In this document: positions 12,105 through 52,639 of the stretch, in pieces
Numbering within the stretch: position 1 is the first letter of the stretch
Layout of the letters: every line of letters begins with the position of its first letter
Assembly (NCBI GenBank): GCA_020284085.1
Contig: JACEVL010000483.1
Location: forward strand, 647,005-711,004
Reading direction: 5' to 3'
Length of the DNA stretch: 64,000 nt
Origin: Aporrectodea caliginosa
Lineage: Eukaryota > Annelida > Clitellata > Crassiclitellata > Lumbricidae
Program-made: the position numbers and the translations under genes
Notes under the pieces: model-generated
Database searches by the model: none
The model's input: only the letters and a program-made list of their open reading frames with translations
What the model was told of the DNA's origin: nothing

Positions 12105-12867
12105 AATAATTTTCATTGTTTCAATAAGAAATTATGAGAGAAAATTTAAAAAAATGATTATAGCGAAGTTTTCGTTTTCTTCGTTTATCTCAAACTGTAA
12201 AAACCGTTGTAACGCAGTCTGGCTTAAACCCAGCGATAGGTGCCAAGGTGCAAAGACAATTTCGTTTGCTGACGAAATATTTGGGTTGAGTCGGTCACTA
12301 AGCCAGAAAAACTCAACTGCTTTGGCCGTGAACTTAAAAAAATAGACTGGCTTAACTCACAATTTTGATTTCCACGTAATTTTTCTCTGTTTTCGTTTCA
12401 ACAGTATTCATTTTATGTCAATAAAATGAATACAGTCAGCCAGAATACACTTATCTAGAATTAATTTTCATTGTTTCAATAAGAAATAATGAGAGACAAT
12501 TTAAAAAATGATTATAGTAAAGTTTTCGTTTTCTTCGTTTATCTCAAAAATTATGTAAGATGTAAGATGGACAAGTTAAGTGCTTCTTAACGAATAAGCA
12601 AATCTTTGCTGAAGTCACAGTTTCGCATCGTCGTTCGCTAAATTAACTCTTACTTCTACTTCTACTTCTTCTACTCTTACTTCTACTTTCTTTGCAACTT
12701 GTAACTGAAGAGGCATCGTAACCGTGTATTGTAACAATGCGTGCGACTGTTGAATATAAAACGAACTGCCTGTATAAGCACAAACTCTTCGCTAATTAAT
12801 GCAAAAAGCTGTAATTTCACCGAAGAAAAGTTAAGTGCTTCTTAACGAATAAGAAAATCTTTGTTGA
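12105..12867. repeat. Two interleaved pairs of direct repeats
   Basis: About 85 bp at 12105-12190 (TTTTCATTGTTTCAATAAG onwards) recur at 12463-12548. About 39 bp at 12574-12612 (AGTTAAGTGCTTCTTAACG onwards) recur at 12829-12867. The arrangement suggests remnants of a duplicated element. The stretch after 12868 could encode a short charged coiled-coil (VYNQTLADLKKQLVEEKK) before stops appear, resembling the start of a gag-like protein, but it is too short to name. Confidence 0.6.
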
Positions 12868-13910
12868 GAGATGGTTTATAATCAAACACTTGCAGACTTA
12901 AAGAAGCAGCTAGTTGAAGAGAAGAAAAGATGTGAAAATAATATGAAAAAAGGCGCGACTTTGAATGCACAGAACAACATTTGGAATCAGAAGCGGAAAG
13001 ACGTATAGATATAGATCAATCAAAGGTGCTCTTGAAAGAAGCACAACTAATAGAATTGCAAAATATATGAGAAGAATGTATGAGAGAAAAGGAGTTTAAA
13101 GAAAGAAAACAGAACAATAGGAGCGTCGAAGAGTGAGATCAATAGAAAACATGCTTCGATATGCAGATCAGAGAAGCAGACGAGTACAGAAAGGTGAGAG
13201 AAGAAGAGATTCAGAAATTTAGAAAGTAAAATTTCGTACATTGAAGCGTGTTTAATGGCGCATCCTTAACCTGGCTTCCTGTATAGGCGTAGAGTAACGT
13301 AAACATGCTAGCCGACTGTTTAACATTGTATTTTAAAAAATTTGTAAAAAATTAACGGATCGTTTCCGCAGATCGGGAATAGGTGCGATCGACTAGTTTA
13401 TGTGCCAGGTATCACCAGATAAGATTTGGTGCCTCTCGGACCACCCCAGTAAATCCCGAGTTTTACCGCGTGTTTTTCTTAGTGAATGTAGACCGATTGT
13501 TTTACGCTAATTTATATCATTATAATAATGCGAAACACTACATGTTCAGAGAATTTAAGTTGCCACCGAAAGTTAGGTTAGGTTAACACCGATGTTTGTT
13601 GATGCTAAGAAGACGGAGGAAAAAACCTACATAGACTCGAATTCCTAGCTAGACTGTGAAAGGTGAACAAGGATTATGAGACTTTACTTGTTAGCGCGGA
13701 TAAGTTGTATGCCGTAGCACAAGTAAAAGTGATACAATCATACAATAGGATGTGCGATTGAATGTGATGATGAGAACGCAAGGTTAGCGAAAGGAAATTG
13801 TGGATGTTCACAAAGAAAGAGAACGTTGCGATGAGGAAATCGAAAGTAATACCCGTCAGGATGTTGTAAAATCGAAAAATAATTGCTGCAATAATGATGA
13901 TTTAACTTAA

Positions 13911-15394
<1,484 letters not shown>

Positions 15395-15408
15395 TACCCC
15401 CCAACCAC
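15395..15408 (-). promoter_or_regulatory. Polypurine tract
   Basis: Immediately inside the 3' LTR the minus strand reads GTGGTTGGGGGGTA. This purine-rich run abuts the TG of the LTR, as expected for the plus-strand DNA primer of LTR retrotransposons. Confidence 0.8.
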
Positions 15409-15502
15409 TACGAGAGAAAACCTATCGGTTTTCGACAAAACGAAAAAAAACACAAAAACATGACAAATGAAACTACGCAAAACACAACCAAAACCCCCAA
15501 CT

Positions 15503-18500
15503 TCAACTCCCCAACAACACACTTGAAGATCCCACAGGCGACGGTCGACTCAAGAGATCTGGCATCCAGTTCTCTTTTCCCGGTCGATGCTTAATGTCGA
15601 GAGTATACTGTTGTAACTCTAGGCTCCATCGAAGCAATTTCTGATTTGAATTTGCCATTGTGTTTATGAACTGCAACGGACTGTGATCTGTATAGACCAA
15701 GACCGGCGAAGACCCAAAGTAGACGCTGCACGCTCGGACCGCTGTCACAAGCGCCAAGGCCTCCTTCTCGATCGTCGAATAGTGCATCTCATGAATCCTC
15801 AGCTTCCGACTCAGGAAACAAATCGGATGTTCCACGTCATCAGTTATCTGAAACAGACAAGCTCCCACACAATTTTGAGAAGCGTCTACAGCCAAACAAA
15901 ACTGTTTATCGTAATCAGGTGGTCTCAAAATTGGTCTAGACGCCAATCTAGATTTGAGATCCACAAAAGCCCTTTGAGCATCATCATTCCAAGAGAAAAT
16001 CTTATTTTTCTTTAACAATTCATTCAAAGGAACCGTTATGTCAGCAAAATGCGGTATATATCTCCTGTAATATCCTGCCAACCCCAACAAAGATTGTACC
16101 TGTTTTTTATTCACAGGAGTAGGAAATTTCAACAACGCCTCTACTTTTTGCGTTCTAGGTTGAATTGAATTCAAACCCAAATGATGACCAAGAAAATCAA
16201 TCTCAGCATTCGCAAACACACATTTCTTCAAGTTCAATTTTAAATGCGCATTCCACACTTTCATCAACACTTGCTTCAAATGCATCAAATGATTATCCCA
16301 ATTTCTACTAAAAATTATCACGTCATCGAGATATGCATCACAAAATGATTCCATACCCTGAAACAACTTCCTTACCAACCTACTAAACGTAGCTGGTGCA
16401 TTTCGTAAACCAAAACTCATATAGCGCCATTGAAAATGCCCATTTGGAGTCACAAATCCAGTCAAAGGAATATCCTCCTTTGCAATCGGTATTTGCCAAT
16501 AACCTTTTGTCATGTCCAATTTTGTCATGTATTTAGCACCTCCCAATTTATCCAATAAAGTATCCACCCTTGGCATAGGAAATGGATCCGCCACAGTTAC
16601 CATATTCAATTTTCGGAAGTCTGTGCATAACCTTCCTGACCCATCAGGTTTGGGAACCATTATAATCGGAGCCGCCCACGCGCTCTCCGATTCTTCAATG
16701 ATCCCATCCTGCAACAAATCCTCAATTTCAGTTGTTACCAACCGTAATTTCTCAGGATTTAACCTGTATGGCGTCTGCCGAATAGGTCGAGCACCCTCCT
16801 GTAATTGAATCCGATGTTCAATCACGGAAGTACGTCCTGGCTTGTCACCAAAAACGTGTTGAAACTCCAACAATAGAGTCATCAACTGCTGCCTTTTCTC
16901 CACATCTAAATGATCAAGAATTACATCGTTAAAGACAACTTTTTCATTTTCAACATCTCTTCCCTGATTTGTCAAGACTACATTTATCTTCACTGCTTCA
17001 TCCGTTTCCAACCCACGTGTAACATATTTTTTCAACAAATTAACATGCACTACACGTTTAGTTTTTCTCCTATCCGGAGTTCCAATGACATAATCCACTT
17101 CACCCAACCTTTTCTCTATCACATATGGACCACAGTATTTTGCCTGCAATGGTTTTCCAATCAGCGGCAACAATACCAACACCTTCTCACCAACTTCAAA
17201 CACCACTTTCTTGGCTTTCTGATCATACCAATACTTCGCTTTCTCCTTTTCAATTCCTTCATTTTCATTCACCAATGCCATTGCATTACGAATTTTCTCC
17301 CTCAAATCCAAAACAAAATCAATCAAATTTCTCTGTTTTAAGTCCTTAACCCAATCATCATGCAACCATGCTTTCTTAATTAATTGCAAAGGACCTTTCA
17401 CGTCTCTTCCAAACGTTAAATCAAAAGCAGAAAATCCCAAACCTTTAACCGGCACCTCTCGATAGGCAAACAGGACCCATGGAAGAATTTCATCCCAGTC
17501 TCCCTGAAATTTCTCACCCACCGCTTTTAACATGTCCTTCAACGTCCTGTGAAACCTCTCCAAACATCCGTTGGTCTGCGGGTGATACGGCGAACATTTC
17601 AGCTGCGTCACCTGACACTCATTCAAAAAAACTTGCATCACTTTAGACATAAACTCAGTTCCACAATCAGACAACAGTTCCTCCGGAAAACCAAACATTG
17701 TAAACACCTGTATTAGACATTTTGCTACTTCAATGGCACAATGCTTTTTTAAAGGAAATGCCAACGGGTAATGTGTAGCTAAATCCATTACAGTCAAGAT
17801 ATACTCATTTCCCGATTTCGCACATATTTTCAAGGGACCCACGATATCTACAGCCAATCTTGAAAATGGACTAGAAATCACTGGTAAGTTTATCAATGGA
17901 GCACGAACCTTCACCGCACCTTTTCCCAATCGCTGACAGACATCACAACTCCTACAATATTCCTTGATGTCCCTGAACACACCAGGCCACCAAAAATGAC
18001 ACAACAATCTATCAATGGTCTTTTGTGTTCCCAAATGACCACTTGACGGAATGTCATGTGCCACTTGCAGTAATTTAGTCCTTAAGGCTGTAGGTACAAC
18101 AATTTGTTTTACCTCAATGCCATCAGGAACTATCTTATTTCTCCAATGTCTTACCAAGACATCATTAGAAACATCATAGTAACTCTGTTCCCTCATTGAC
18201 GGATCCGATTTAGCCAACTCAAACAATGGCTCCATCGAGACATCGTTACGTTGCAATTGAATCAAATCATTTCGAGACACAATTTCTCCTATGTTTGACT
18301 TAATGATTCTATTCTCGTCAAACAATTCACTAACACCTGAAAACTCCAAATCATTTTCGACTATTTCCAACTGTGTACTAGCATGAGCGTTCACGGCATC
18401 TTCATTCCCAGTGACAACCCTATCCAATGCTGCTTGTGCTCTAGTTACCACAGAAATGTCTATAGGTCCCATGTCTGCAATATCATTACCTATGAGCACA

Positions 18501-20395
18501 TCTACTCCTTCAGGTAACTTATCAATTAAGCCACACAACACTATTCCCTTCACTCGTTCCGAATCCAATTTAATTTCCACTAAAGGAATCTCAATGGGAT
18601 CTCCCACTACACCCTGAATCATCCTATTTTCCTTTGTGTCATTAAACTCATCATTTCCTACTCTTTCCCTGCTAACCAAAGTTTGCAATGAACCTGAATC
18701 CCTCAACAACACTATCTGACGCCGTGTACCTTCATGCCCATACAACCATGCATTTGAACAAAAAGGCTTATACCTATCATGCACATGCATCGAACCTTGT
18801 GAGTTTTCAGTAAAGCAGTTGTCATTCCCCACTAACTGAACTGATTTTGGGGCAGTTTCATAATTTCGTTGTCCATTAACCTCCTGTCTACCTTTCAACT
18901 GCCAACAATTTGAAACCACGTGATTTTTTCCTCCACAAAACGCACAAGACGCTGGTGACCCCAAACTCTTAGGAAAACCCGTCTTACTTGCCTTTTTAGG
19001 TGCCCTCCAATCAGAATTCCACGGTTTGTTCTCAAATTTCGGTGTATTTGAATATTGTCCCCAATTTCCTTTTTCCATATTCAAATCCACTTTGTTTTCA
19101 CCTCTGAATCCTCCAAATGTTTCCACTTTAAATGGTTTGTACAAAATAGCAAATTCATCTGCTAATTTGGCTGCTTCACTCAAACTCTCAGGTTTTTTTT
19201 CAATTACCCATCTATGAAGTTCTGTTGGCAAACAATTCACAAATTGTTCCAACTTCACAACTTCAATGAGTTTATCCACTTCTTTCGTAGCACCTTCCCC
19301 CTCAATCCAACTGTTAAATGGCAAACTCATTCGAAAAGCAAAATTTGAATATGTTTCCAAATTTCCTTTTCTCATTGTTCTGAACCGTTTTCTATAAAAT
19401 TCCGGAACACGAGCATAAGCTCTCAACAATGCTTGCTTCAGAATGTCATAGTCTTGACATTCCTCCACACTGAGCTCTGAGAACACTTTCTGTGCCTTGC
19501 CAGTTAACTGAGTATGAATGAGTCCCGTCCATTTATCTTTTGGAAATTTATGTATTTGCATTGCTTTTTCAAATGCCAACAAGTAATGTTCAACATCTAA
19601 TTCATCAAATTTCGGAACAAATTTTACTGCATTAGACATTCGAAAACCCTGCTCCATGTCCTCATGTTCAATTACATTATTTTCCAATTTTTTCAATTTC
19701 AACTCATGTTGTCTCACTTTATCTTTTTCTTGCACTTCCAATTCCAACTGTAGCTTACTCTGAGCTGCTTCTGCTTCTATTCTCAATCTTCTCTCCAATA
19801 CTTCAGCTTCCAATTTTATTCTCCTTTCATCTGCTTCTACTTTACGTTGTTCAGCTTCTTCTCTACGTTGCTCAGCTGCTGCTTCTTCTCTACGTTTTTC
19901 AGCTGCGGCCTCTTCTCTACGTTGCTCAGCTGCTGCATCCACTCTACGTTGCTCAGCTGCTGCATCCACTCTACGTTGCTCAGCTGCTGCTTCGGCTTCA
20001 GCTTTACGTTGCTCAGCTGCTGCTTCTACCTTACGTTTTTCAACTTCTGCTTCTAACCTTCTTGCTTCAGCTTCTGCTTCTAACTTAAGTTTAAACATTT
20101 CCAAGTCACGCTCTTCCTTTCTCTGCTGTCTTTCTGCTTCCTCTCTCTTAAATTGTCTTTCCGCCTCGTCTGCTTCCTTTGCTGCTTTTAACTCCAAAGA
20201 CTTACTTTTTATTTTCCACTCCTCACGCATAGCCTTAGACGGAGATACTAACTTTGCTAAATTCTTTTGCATCTGTGCTTTACTTAAGCCTTTTGTTTCC
20301 TGACCTAAGCGTTCTAACTCAACTTTTAATTCTTCAACCGAACAGTCAAAGACATCTTCAAGCGTTAACGCTTTTGCTGCTACAGGCGACTCCAT
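15503..20395 (-). CDS. Gag-Pol polyprotein, GMR1-type (PR-INT-RT-RH order)
   Basis: This is a single frame of 1630 residues. Residues 11-50 look like a SAP/LAP2-type helical segment. Residues 58-240 are a highly charged coiled coil with tandem EAAAEQRR-type octads. Residues 255-425 resemble the SCAN/gag capsid region. A CCHC zinc knuckle lies at C484, C487, H492 and C497. The protease has a DSG triad at 566-568. The integrase zinc finger is H780, H787, C817, C820; its catalytic triad is D850, D910, E946 (exactly 35 residues between the last two), and GPY at 1089-1091 marks the GPY/F module. The RT has D1294 and YLDD at 1355-1358. RNase H shows D1504, E1545 and D1570. Gag and Pol are fused without a frameshift or stop. 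All visible key residues are present, so the element may be competent. Confidence 0.97.
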   Translation of the reverse strand: MESPVAAKALTLEDVFDCSVEELKVELERLGQETKGLSKAQMQKNLAKLVSPSKAMREEWKIKSKSLELKAAKEADEAERQFKREEAERQQRKEERDLEMFKLKLEAEAEARRLEAEVEKRKVEAAAEQRKAEAEAAAEQRRVDAAAEQRRVDAAAEQRREEAAAEKRREEAAAEQRREEAEQRKVEADERRIKLEAEVLERRLRIEAEAAQSKLQLELEVQEKDKVRQHELKLKKLENNVIEHEDMEQGFRMSNAVKFVPKFDELDVEHYLLAFEKAMQIHKFPKDKWTGLIHTQLTGKAQKVFSELSVEECQDYDILKQALLRAYARVPEFYRKRFRTMRKGNLETYSNFAFRMSLPFNSWIEGEGATKEVDKLIEVVKLEQFVNCLPTELHRWVIEKKPESLSEAAKLADEFAILYKPFKVETFGGFRGENKVDLNMEKGNWGQYSNTPKFENKPWNSDWRAPKKASKTGFPKSLGSPASCAFCGGKNHVVSNCWQLKGRQEVNGQRNYETAPKSVQLVGNDNCFTENSQGSMHVHDRYKPFCSNAWLYGHEGTRRQIVLLRDSGSLQTLVSRERVGNDEFNDTKENRMIQGVVGDPIEIPLVEIKLDSERVKGIVLCGLIDKLPEGVDVLIGNDIADMGPIDISVVTRAQAALDRVVTGNEDAVNAHASTQLEIVENDLEFSGVSELFDENRIIKSNIGEIVSRNDLIQLQRNDVSMEPLFELAKSDPSMREQSYYDVSNDVLVRHWRNKIVPDGIEVKQIVVPTALRTKLLQVAHDIPSSGHLGTQKTIDRLLCHFWWPGVFRDIKEYCRSCDVCQRLGKGAVKVRAPLINLPVISSPFSRLAVDIVGPLKICAKSGNEYILTVMDLATHYPLAFPLKKHCAIEVAKCLIQVFTMFGFPEELLSDCGTEFMSKVMQVFLNECQVTQLKCSPYHPQTNGCLERFHRTLKDMLKAVGEKFQGDWDEILPWVLFAYREVPVKGLGFSAFDLTFGRDVKGPLQLIKKAWLHDDWVKDLKQRNLIDFVLDLREKIRNAMALVNENEGIEKEKAKYWYDQKAKKVVFEVGEKVLVLLPLIGKPLQAKYCGPYVIEKRLGEVDYVIGTPDRRKTKRVVHVNLLKKYVTRGLETDEAVKINVVLTNQGRDVENEKVVFNDVILDHLDVEKRQQLMTLLLEFQHVFGDKPGRTSVIEHRIQLQEGARPIRQTPYRLNPEKLRLVTTEIEDLLQDGIIEESESAWAAPIIMVPKPDGSGRLCTDFRKLNMVTVADPFPMPRVDTLLDKLGGAKYMTKLDMTKGYWQIPIAKEDIPLTGFVTPNGHFQWRYMSFGLRNAPATFSRLVRKLFQGMESFCDAYLDDVIIFSRNWDNHLMHLKQVLMKVWNAHLKLNLKKCVFANAEIDFLGHHLGLNSIQPRTQKVEALLKFPTPVNKKQVQSLLGLAGYYRRYIPHFADITVPLNELLKKNKIFSWNDDAQRAFVDLKSRLASRPILRPPDYDKQFCLAVDASQNCVGACLFQITDDVEHPICFLSRKLRIHEMHYSTIEKEALALVTAVRACSVYFGSSPVLVYTDHSPLQFINTMANSNQKLLRWSLELQQYTLDIKHRPGKENWMPDLLSRPSPVGSSSVLLGS

Positions 20396-20578
20396 TTTGC
20401 CTGCTTATTCTCTAGTCTATTCTAGACTTACTCAAATTATTTTCAGCTCTGTTGCCAAAACTTTCACTAAGAAATTTCCTTTTCAAAGGTTTAATTTCCC
20501 CACTTTTGTCTCTAGACTCTTTTAGAAAAGTCCCTACAAAATTTTCACTTTTAGACTTTTCGAATTCACGTCACTTTT

Positions 20579-20592
20579 GGACGAAGCCCCCA
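20579..20592 (-). promoter_or_regulatory. Primer binding site
   Basis: Two bases inside the 5' LTR the minus strand reads TGGGGGCTTCGTCC, complementary to a tRNA 3' end finishing in CCA. It resembles the proline-tRNA site used by some retroviruses but with one extra T, so the tRNA assignment is tentative. Confidence 0.65.
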
Positions 20593-20594
20593 AA

Positions 20595-21152
20595 TGTAAG
20601 GTGCTACTCTACGAATGAAGAAAAACTCGTGTCTAGGGTAAAATAGAATGTATATTATAAAACAAAATCCGTAATAGTAACACACATACAACCTTATCGA
20701 AGAACATCAGCTCCACACGTCTCCAGTTCTTGAGAACGTTGCACAGCAAACAAACAACTTGGTTGGCCACAGCGGACACGAAACCAACAGTTTAACTAGT
20801 TAACTAGACTTATCTAGTACATGGAAGTCTTGGTCAGTTCTACTGAGAATTCGACATCACACGGCAACAGGCCTAACGAAAACTGCCAAGCTTCGACGAC
20901 GAATCTTTTACATTGGTTTAAATAGGAGAGAACACTCCTTCTTAACTATACCTGATATAGTTCATCAACTATCCTATTTTCTGTCTCTGTTACAGTAACG
21001 ATATTCGTATATTCCTAGTAAGCATAACATCACGCCTACTTTCAATATATAGTTCAGTTCCATACTAAATATATTTAGCTTTATCCAGAATGTCTCTTCA
21101 ATCTAGGACAAAGTACCGTCAACAGTGTCTCGGTTGGGAAGGTCTCTCAACA
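20595..21152 (-). repeat. 5' LTR (558 bp)
   Basis: Partner of the LTR at 14837-15394, with the same length and TG...CA ends. It is followed on the plus strand by ATATAT, matching the AT repeat to the left of the other LTR. Confidence 0.97.
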
Positions 21153-21188
21153 ATATATATATATATACATATGTATATATATAGATAC

Positions 21189-21223
<35 letters not shown>

Positions 21224-21690
21224 GATACATACATATATATATATATATATGTATATATGCATATGCATACACACACATATATATATATACATATATATAT
21301 ATTTAGATCCAAATATGTATATATATATGTATATATATAAATACATATATATACAAACATATTTACATATGCAAATATATATATATATCCATATATATAT
21401 ACACATATGTAAATATGTATATACTTATATATATATATATGCATATATATATGTATACTTACACATACACATACAAAAATATATACATGTACATATTTCC
21501 GCAAAAATATTATACGATTATATCTTAGACTGGGGGATAATGTCCTACCCGGGGGGGACAATCTTCAGGGGACAATGTCCGGGGGGACAATGTGCGGGGG
21601 GGGACAATGTCCAGGGGGGACAATGTCCTACACTCGTGGTAACCACCCCCCCCTTGGTAGCCAGTGTTACAAAAAGCTTGGTATCCTTGG
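21153..21690 (+). mobile_element. piggyBac-like MITE, right segment
   Basis: After about 300 bp of mixed (TA)n with CATA steps, G-rich GGGGGGACAATGTCC tandem units occupy about 21540-21630. The right end then reads CCCCCTTGGTAGCCAGTGTTAC and finishes at a TTAA (21691-21694). It pairs with 13911-14836, so removing the nested retrotransposon rejoins one element of about 1.46 kb. Confidence 0.6.
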
Positions 21691-22012
21691 TTAAAAAGAA
21701 TAACATTACGTGTGTGTTGTAATAATAATCATATTCTTTATTATTTCAAACCGACAAACGCAGTATGATTACAATGATCACAAGTTGCTACAGGATTCGA
21801 ATTCAACAGTATACAGCAGCCATGCATCACATCCCACATCTCATTTTACCAACGCACCATCTCTGAGTGGGAGGGTTTCGTGAAGCGATCCCGTTTCCAA
21901 CCGCTAGTGATGTTGCCTGTGAGTGATTGTTCTTGCAGGAATTTTTATATTGCTACTATCAGGTCCTTCATCTTTGATTGCATAATTTTGAGACTGTTCG
22001 CGTTCTCCAAAG

Positions 22013-49580
<27,568 letters not shown>

Positions 49581-49764
49581 GTAAAAGAAACTTCATAATA
49601 CATGGCTAAGACTTTCATTACAAACACGCTCCATCGAATGTCCCCAGCAAATAATTAAAGCAAATGTCACAAATTTCTTAAACAAATTCCTGCTGACAAA
49701 AATCATAATCTGTTTAATTTGTGTCTAAGTTTCTTTGATTGTTCAACTTATTGAACGCTATACA

Positions 49765-50468
49765 TGTTACGCGCTAATCTAGAAGAAGTAAAGCCCCGGA
49801 TTCAAGTATAACATTCAATGCGAAAAACTATATACAAAGCGTATTTACAAAACACAATGATACATTTACAGCGCGGTAGCAACTCCGCACGACTCTCCAG
49901 AACAACACCAAAACCACGTCAGCAGGTCTAACGAAGACCTCTATCGCCGAATACGTGTAGAACACAGAACTGTCGGTCCCGAAGACGACAAAGGGCATAC
50001 CACCCGAGAACATCGACAAATGTGCTATGACAAGCACAAAAGACCAAACGGTGGTCGGAAGAAGAAGAACCCAACGAGGGTCAGCGACACCAAAACGAGA
50101 ACCAGAACTGGCCTCCCGACGATTGTATTACTGCTTAACGACACTTTTTCATATCGAAGATGATCAGTGTCGGAGGCAGAAAGCAACCTCGTACTCCACG
50201 TTTATATTGCGACCGAGCCACCCGCAGTAAAGATCCGAGAAATTAATCTCTGATAAACCGACCCGACCGGGAAGCGAACCCGGGGCGCCGGCGCGACGAG
50301 CGGGCACCAACCCACTCGGCCACTCAGGATCTCTGGCCTCCCGACGACTCCTACCACGAGCTTATATAGGCCCCACTAGGCTACGCGGGAAACCCATCCT
50401 ACGTTCCCCACACGTGCTAGGTACTACCACCTCGCACCAGTCCATTTATATAGGGCCTATGCCTAACA
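49765..50468 (-). repeat. 3' LTR of the degraded element (about 479 bp without its SINE)
   Basis: It is bounded by TG and CA with the polypurine tract immediately inside. A monomeric SINE and its 15-bp target duplication account for 225 bp of the 704-bp interval. Confidence 0.7.
50123..50332 (-). mobile_element. Monomeric tRNA-derived SINE (type A) with perfect 15-bp target duplication
   Basis: The target duplication CTGGCCTCCCGACGA is at 50108-50122 and 50333-50347. Read on the minus strand the SINE has GATCCTGAGTGGCCGAG, box-B-like GGGTTCGCTTCCC and the ATCTCTGATAA block in complement. It then has a 3' body ending GTCGTTAAGCAGTAATACAA. It differs from the dimers by having this body instead of monomer B. 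The exact duplication shows a young insertion. Confidence 0.92.
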
Positions 50469-50849
50469 TATCCCCCCACCCAAATTTGAGGCAACCCGTA
50501 GGTTGACGAACAAAAGAATGTTTACTATGTACGCTATCAATTCTACATAGTGTTCATAATATCTCAAGCCTATGTCATGTACAAATCGCTTGATAAGTTC
50601 ATATCATTCGATTAAATCACATCATTATGATACATCTTTCGATTCCTTAATACAGTTCACTTGCATGAGAAACCATTATGACCAATCTTCAAACTTTTAC
50701 TTAACTAACTATACCGTCCATGGCAACAGGCCAAACAACCACCACTTTCAAAGTTCTGGAACAAAGTTCTGCAACAAGGTTCTGGAACAAAGTTCTGTAA
50801 CAAAGTTCTGGAACAAGTTCTGCACCAAGACCAAACGTAGAACTCCCAA

Positions 50850-52260
50850 CTAACTCGACGGACGACTCAAAATGTCCGGCAACAGGTTCTCTCGTCCCGG
50901 CAAGTGACATACGTCCAAGGTATGTTGCTGCAGCTCCAGACTCCATCGCAACAACTTCTGATTTGCGTTAGCCATCTTGTTGATAAACTGCAATGGACTG
51001 TGATCCGTGTACACCGTCACTGGCGTTGAACCAAAGTACACGCTGAACGCCCTGACCGACACCACCAACGCCAACGCCTCCTTCTCAATCGTCGAGTATC
51101 GCACCTCGTTCGCCAGTAGCTTCCGACTGGAAGTAATTCACCAACCATCTGAAATAAACAAGCTCCAACACAAAACTGAGATGCATCAACTGCCATACAC
51201 AAAGGCTTATCGAAATCAGGCGGTCTGAGAATAGGTCGCGATGCTAACCGCGATTTCAAATCAATGAAGGCTTCTTCAGCCTCTTCTGACTATTGAAATT
51301 TCCTTCCCTTCTTCAATAACTCATTCAACGGCCTCGCAATTTCAGAATAATGTGGCAAATACCGTCTATAATACCCAGCCACTCCCAAAGACGACTGCAC
51401 CTGCTTTTTATTGACAGGACGAGGAAATCTCAACAACACCTCCACTTCATGAGCACGTGGCAGAACAGCATTTAATCCTATGTGATGCCCAAGAAAATTA
51501 ATTTCTGCGTTTGCAAACACACATTTGCTCAAATTCAATGTTAACCTTGCATCATCAATCCTTCGTAATACTTGTTCTAAATGCGACATATGATCACCCC
51601 ATGATCCACTGAAAATAATCACATCGTCCAAGTAAACATCACAAAATTCATTCAATCCTTGCAACACTTTATCAATCAAACGAGAAAACGTTGCGGGTGC
51701 GTTTCGCAATCCAAAACATAAATATCTCCACTGATAATGTAAGGTGACAAACCCTGTAAGCGGAATCCTCATGCAAGTCATATAAAGTTTAGTCATGAAT
51801 TTGGCTTTCCCAACCCGATCAATCAAAACTTCAATTTTTGGCATAGGAAAAGGATCAGGCACAGTTAACGCGTTTAACTCCCGAAAATCTGTACATAACC
51901 GACCAGACCCATCAGGTTTCGGCACCACCAAAATAGGTGCAGCCCACGGACTCTCAGATTTCTCAATGATACCCGCCTTGAGAAGTTCATCAATCTCCTG
52001 ACCAACTCTCGCCAGCTTCTCAGGATGCAACCGATACGGCGTCTGTCTTACCGGTTTCGCGCCCTCGACCAACTCGATGTGATGAGTGATCACGGACGTT
52101 TTACCTGTTAACACACTAAACACATGTTCAAATGAGTTCAGCAAGCCTCGTAATTCATTCATTTGACCACTGTCGACATTACAAGACGCCAACTTTTCAT
52201 CCAAAGTCACTGTTTGCATTTCAGGCACACCAATCATTAGCACCTGATCCACATAATTGT
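50850..52260 (-). pseudogene. RT-RNase H remnant of the degraded GMR1-like element
   Basis: The frame 52252-51290 encodes the RT from a TSVITHHIELVEG segment through VYLDDVIIFSG. The first catalytic aspartate is replaced (LYM for LDM), and about a dozen residues after it are deleted. A TAG interrupts at 51290. The RNase H start (MAVDASQFCVGACLF) is in frame 51259-51017, then a frameshift leads to 51104-50850 with TIEKEALALV and VYTDHSPLQF. No integrase follows RNase H, consistent with the GMR1 domain order. Confidence 0.9.
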
Positions 52261-52639
52261 TTCAGGGTAGGCAGCATCGTCTTTGTTTTGCAAACAGGTT
52301 TTTTAATTTTTAAATAGTTTCGCGTCATTTTAAGGTACTATTTGATTTCGTTTTTGCATAAATTTGAAGTCTCTTAATGTCTCTTCAAAGTCTAAAAGAT
52401 AACAGTTTTAGTTAACAAAAACGAGAACGTCATATTTTTTTCGTTCTAGTTTCAGTTGCAGCTATTCGGTCACTGATACCTATTGGTCAGGAATTCATGA
52501 CCAATAAGTATCAATACAAACACGCTCCTTCTTACAATTTTTGAAGGCATCTGCTTCAGCCAAAAACAAAGTCGCAGACTCAGGTAGACGTTGCTGATTT
52601 AAACGGGTAGAATGATTGTGAAACAAATAATTCCATATT
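52261..52639. other. Non-coding stretch
   Basis: AT-rich sequence beyond the truncation point of the relic. I see no receptor S2 exon and no recognised repeat. Confidence 0.4.

Larger units (their letters stand above)
49765..52260 (-). mobile_element. Degraded GMR1-like LTR retrotransposon, 5'-truncated
   Basis: It has a 3' LTR (49765-50468), the polypurine tract and the RT-RNase H end of Pol. The integrase, protease, Gag and 5' LTR are missing beyond about 52260. The LTR start (TGTTACGCGCTAATC) and the junction AACA-TATCCCCCC parallel those of the intact element at 14837. It belongs to a related but distinct subfamily. Confidence 0.85.
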
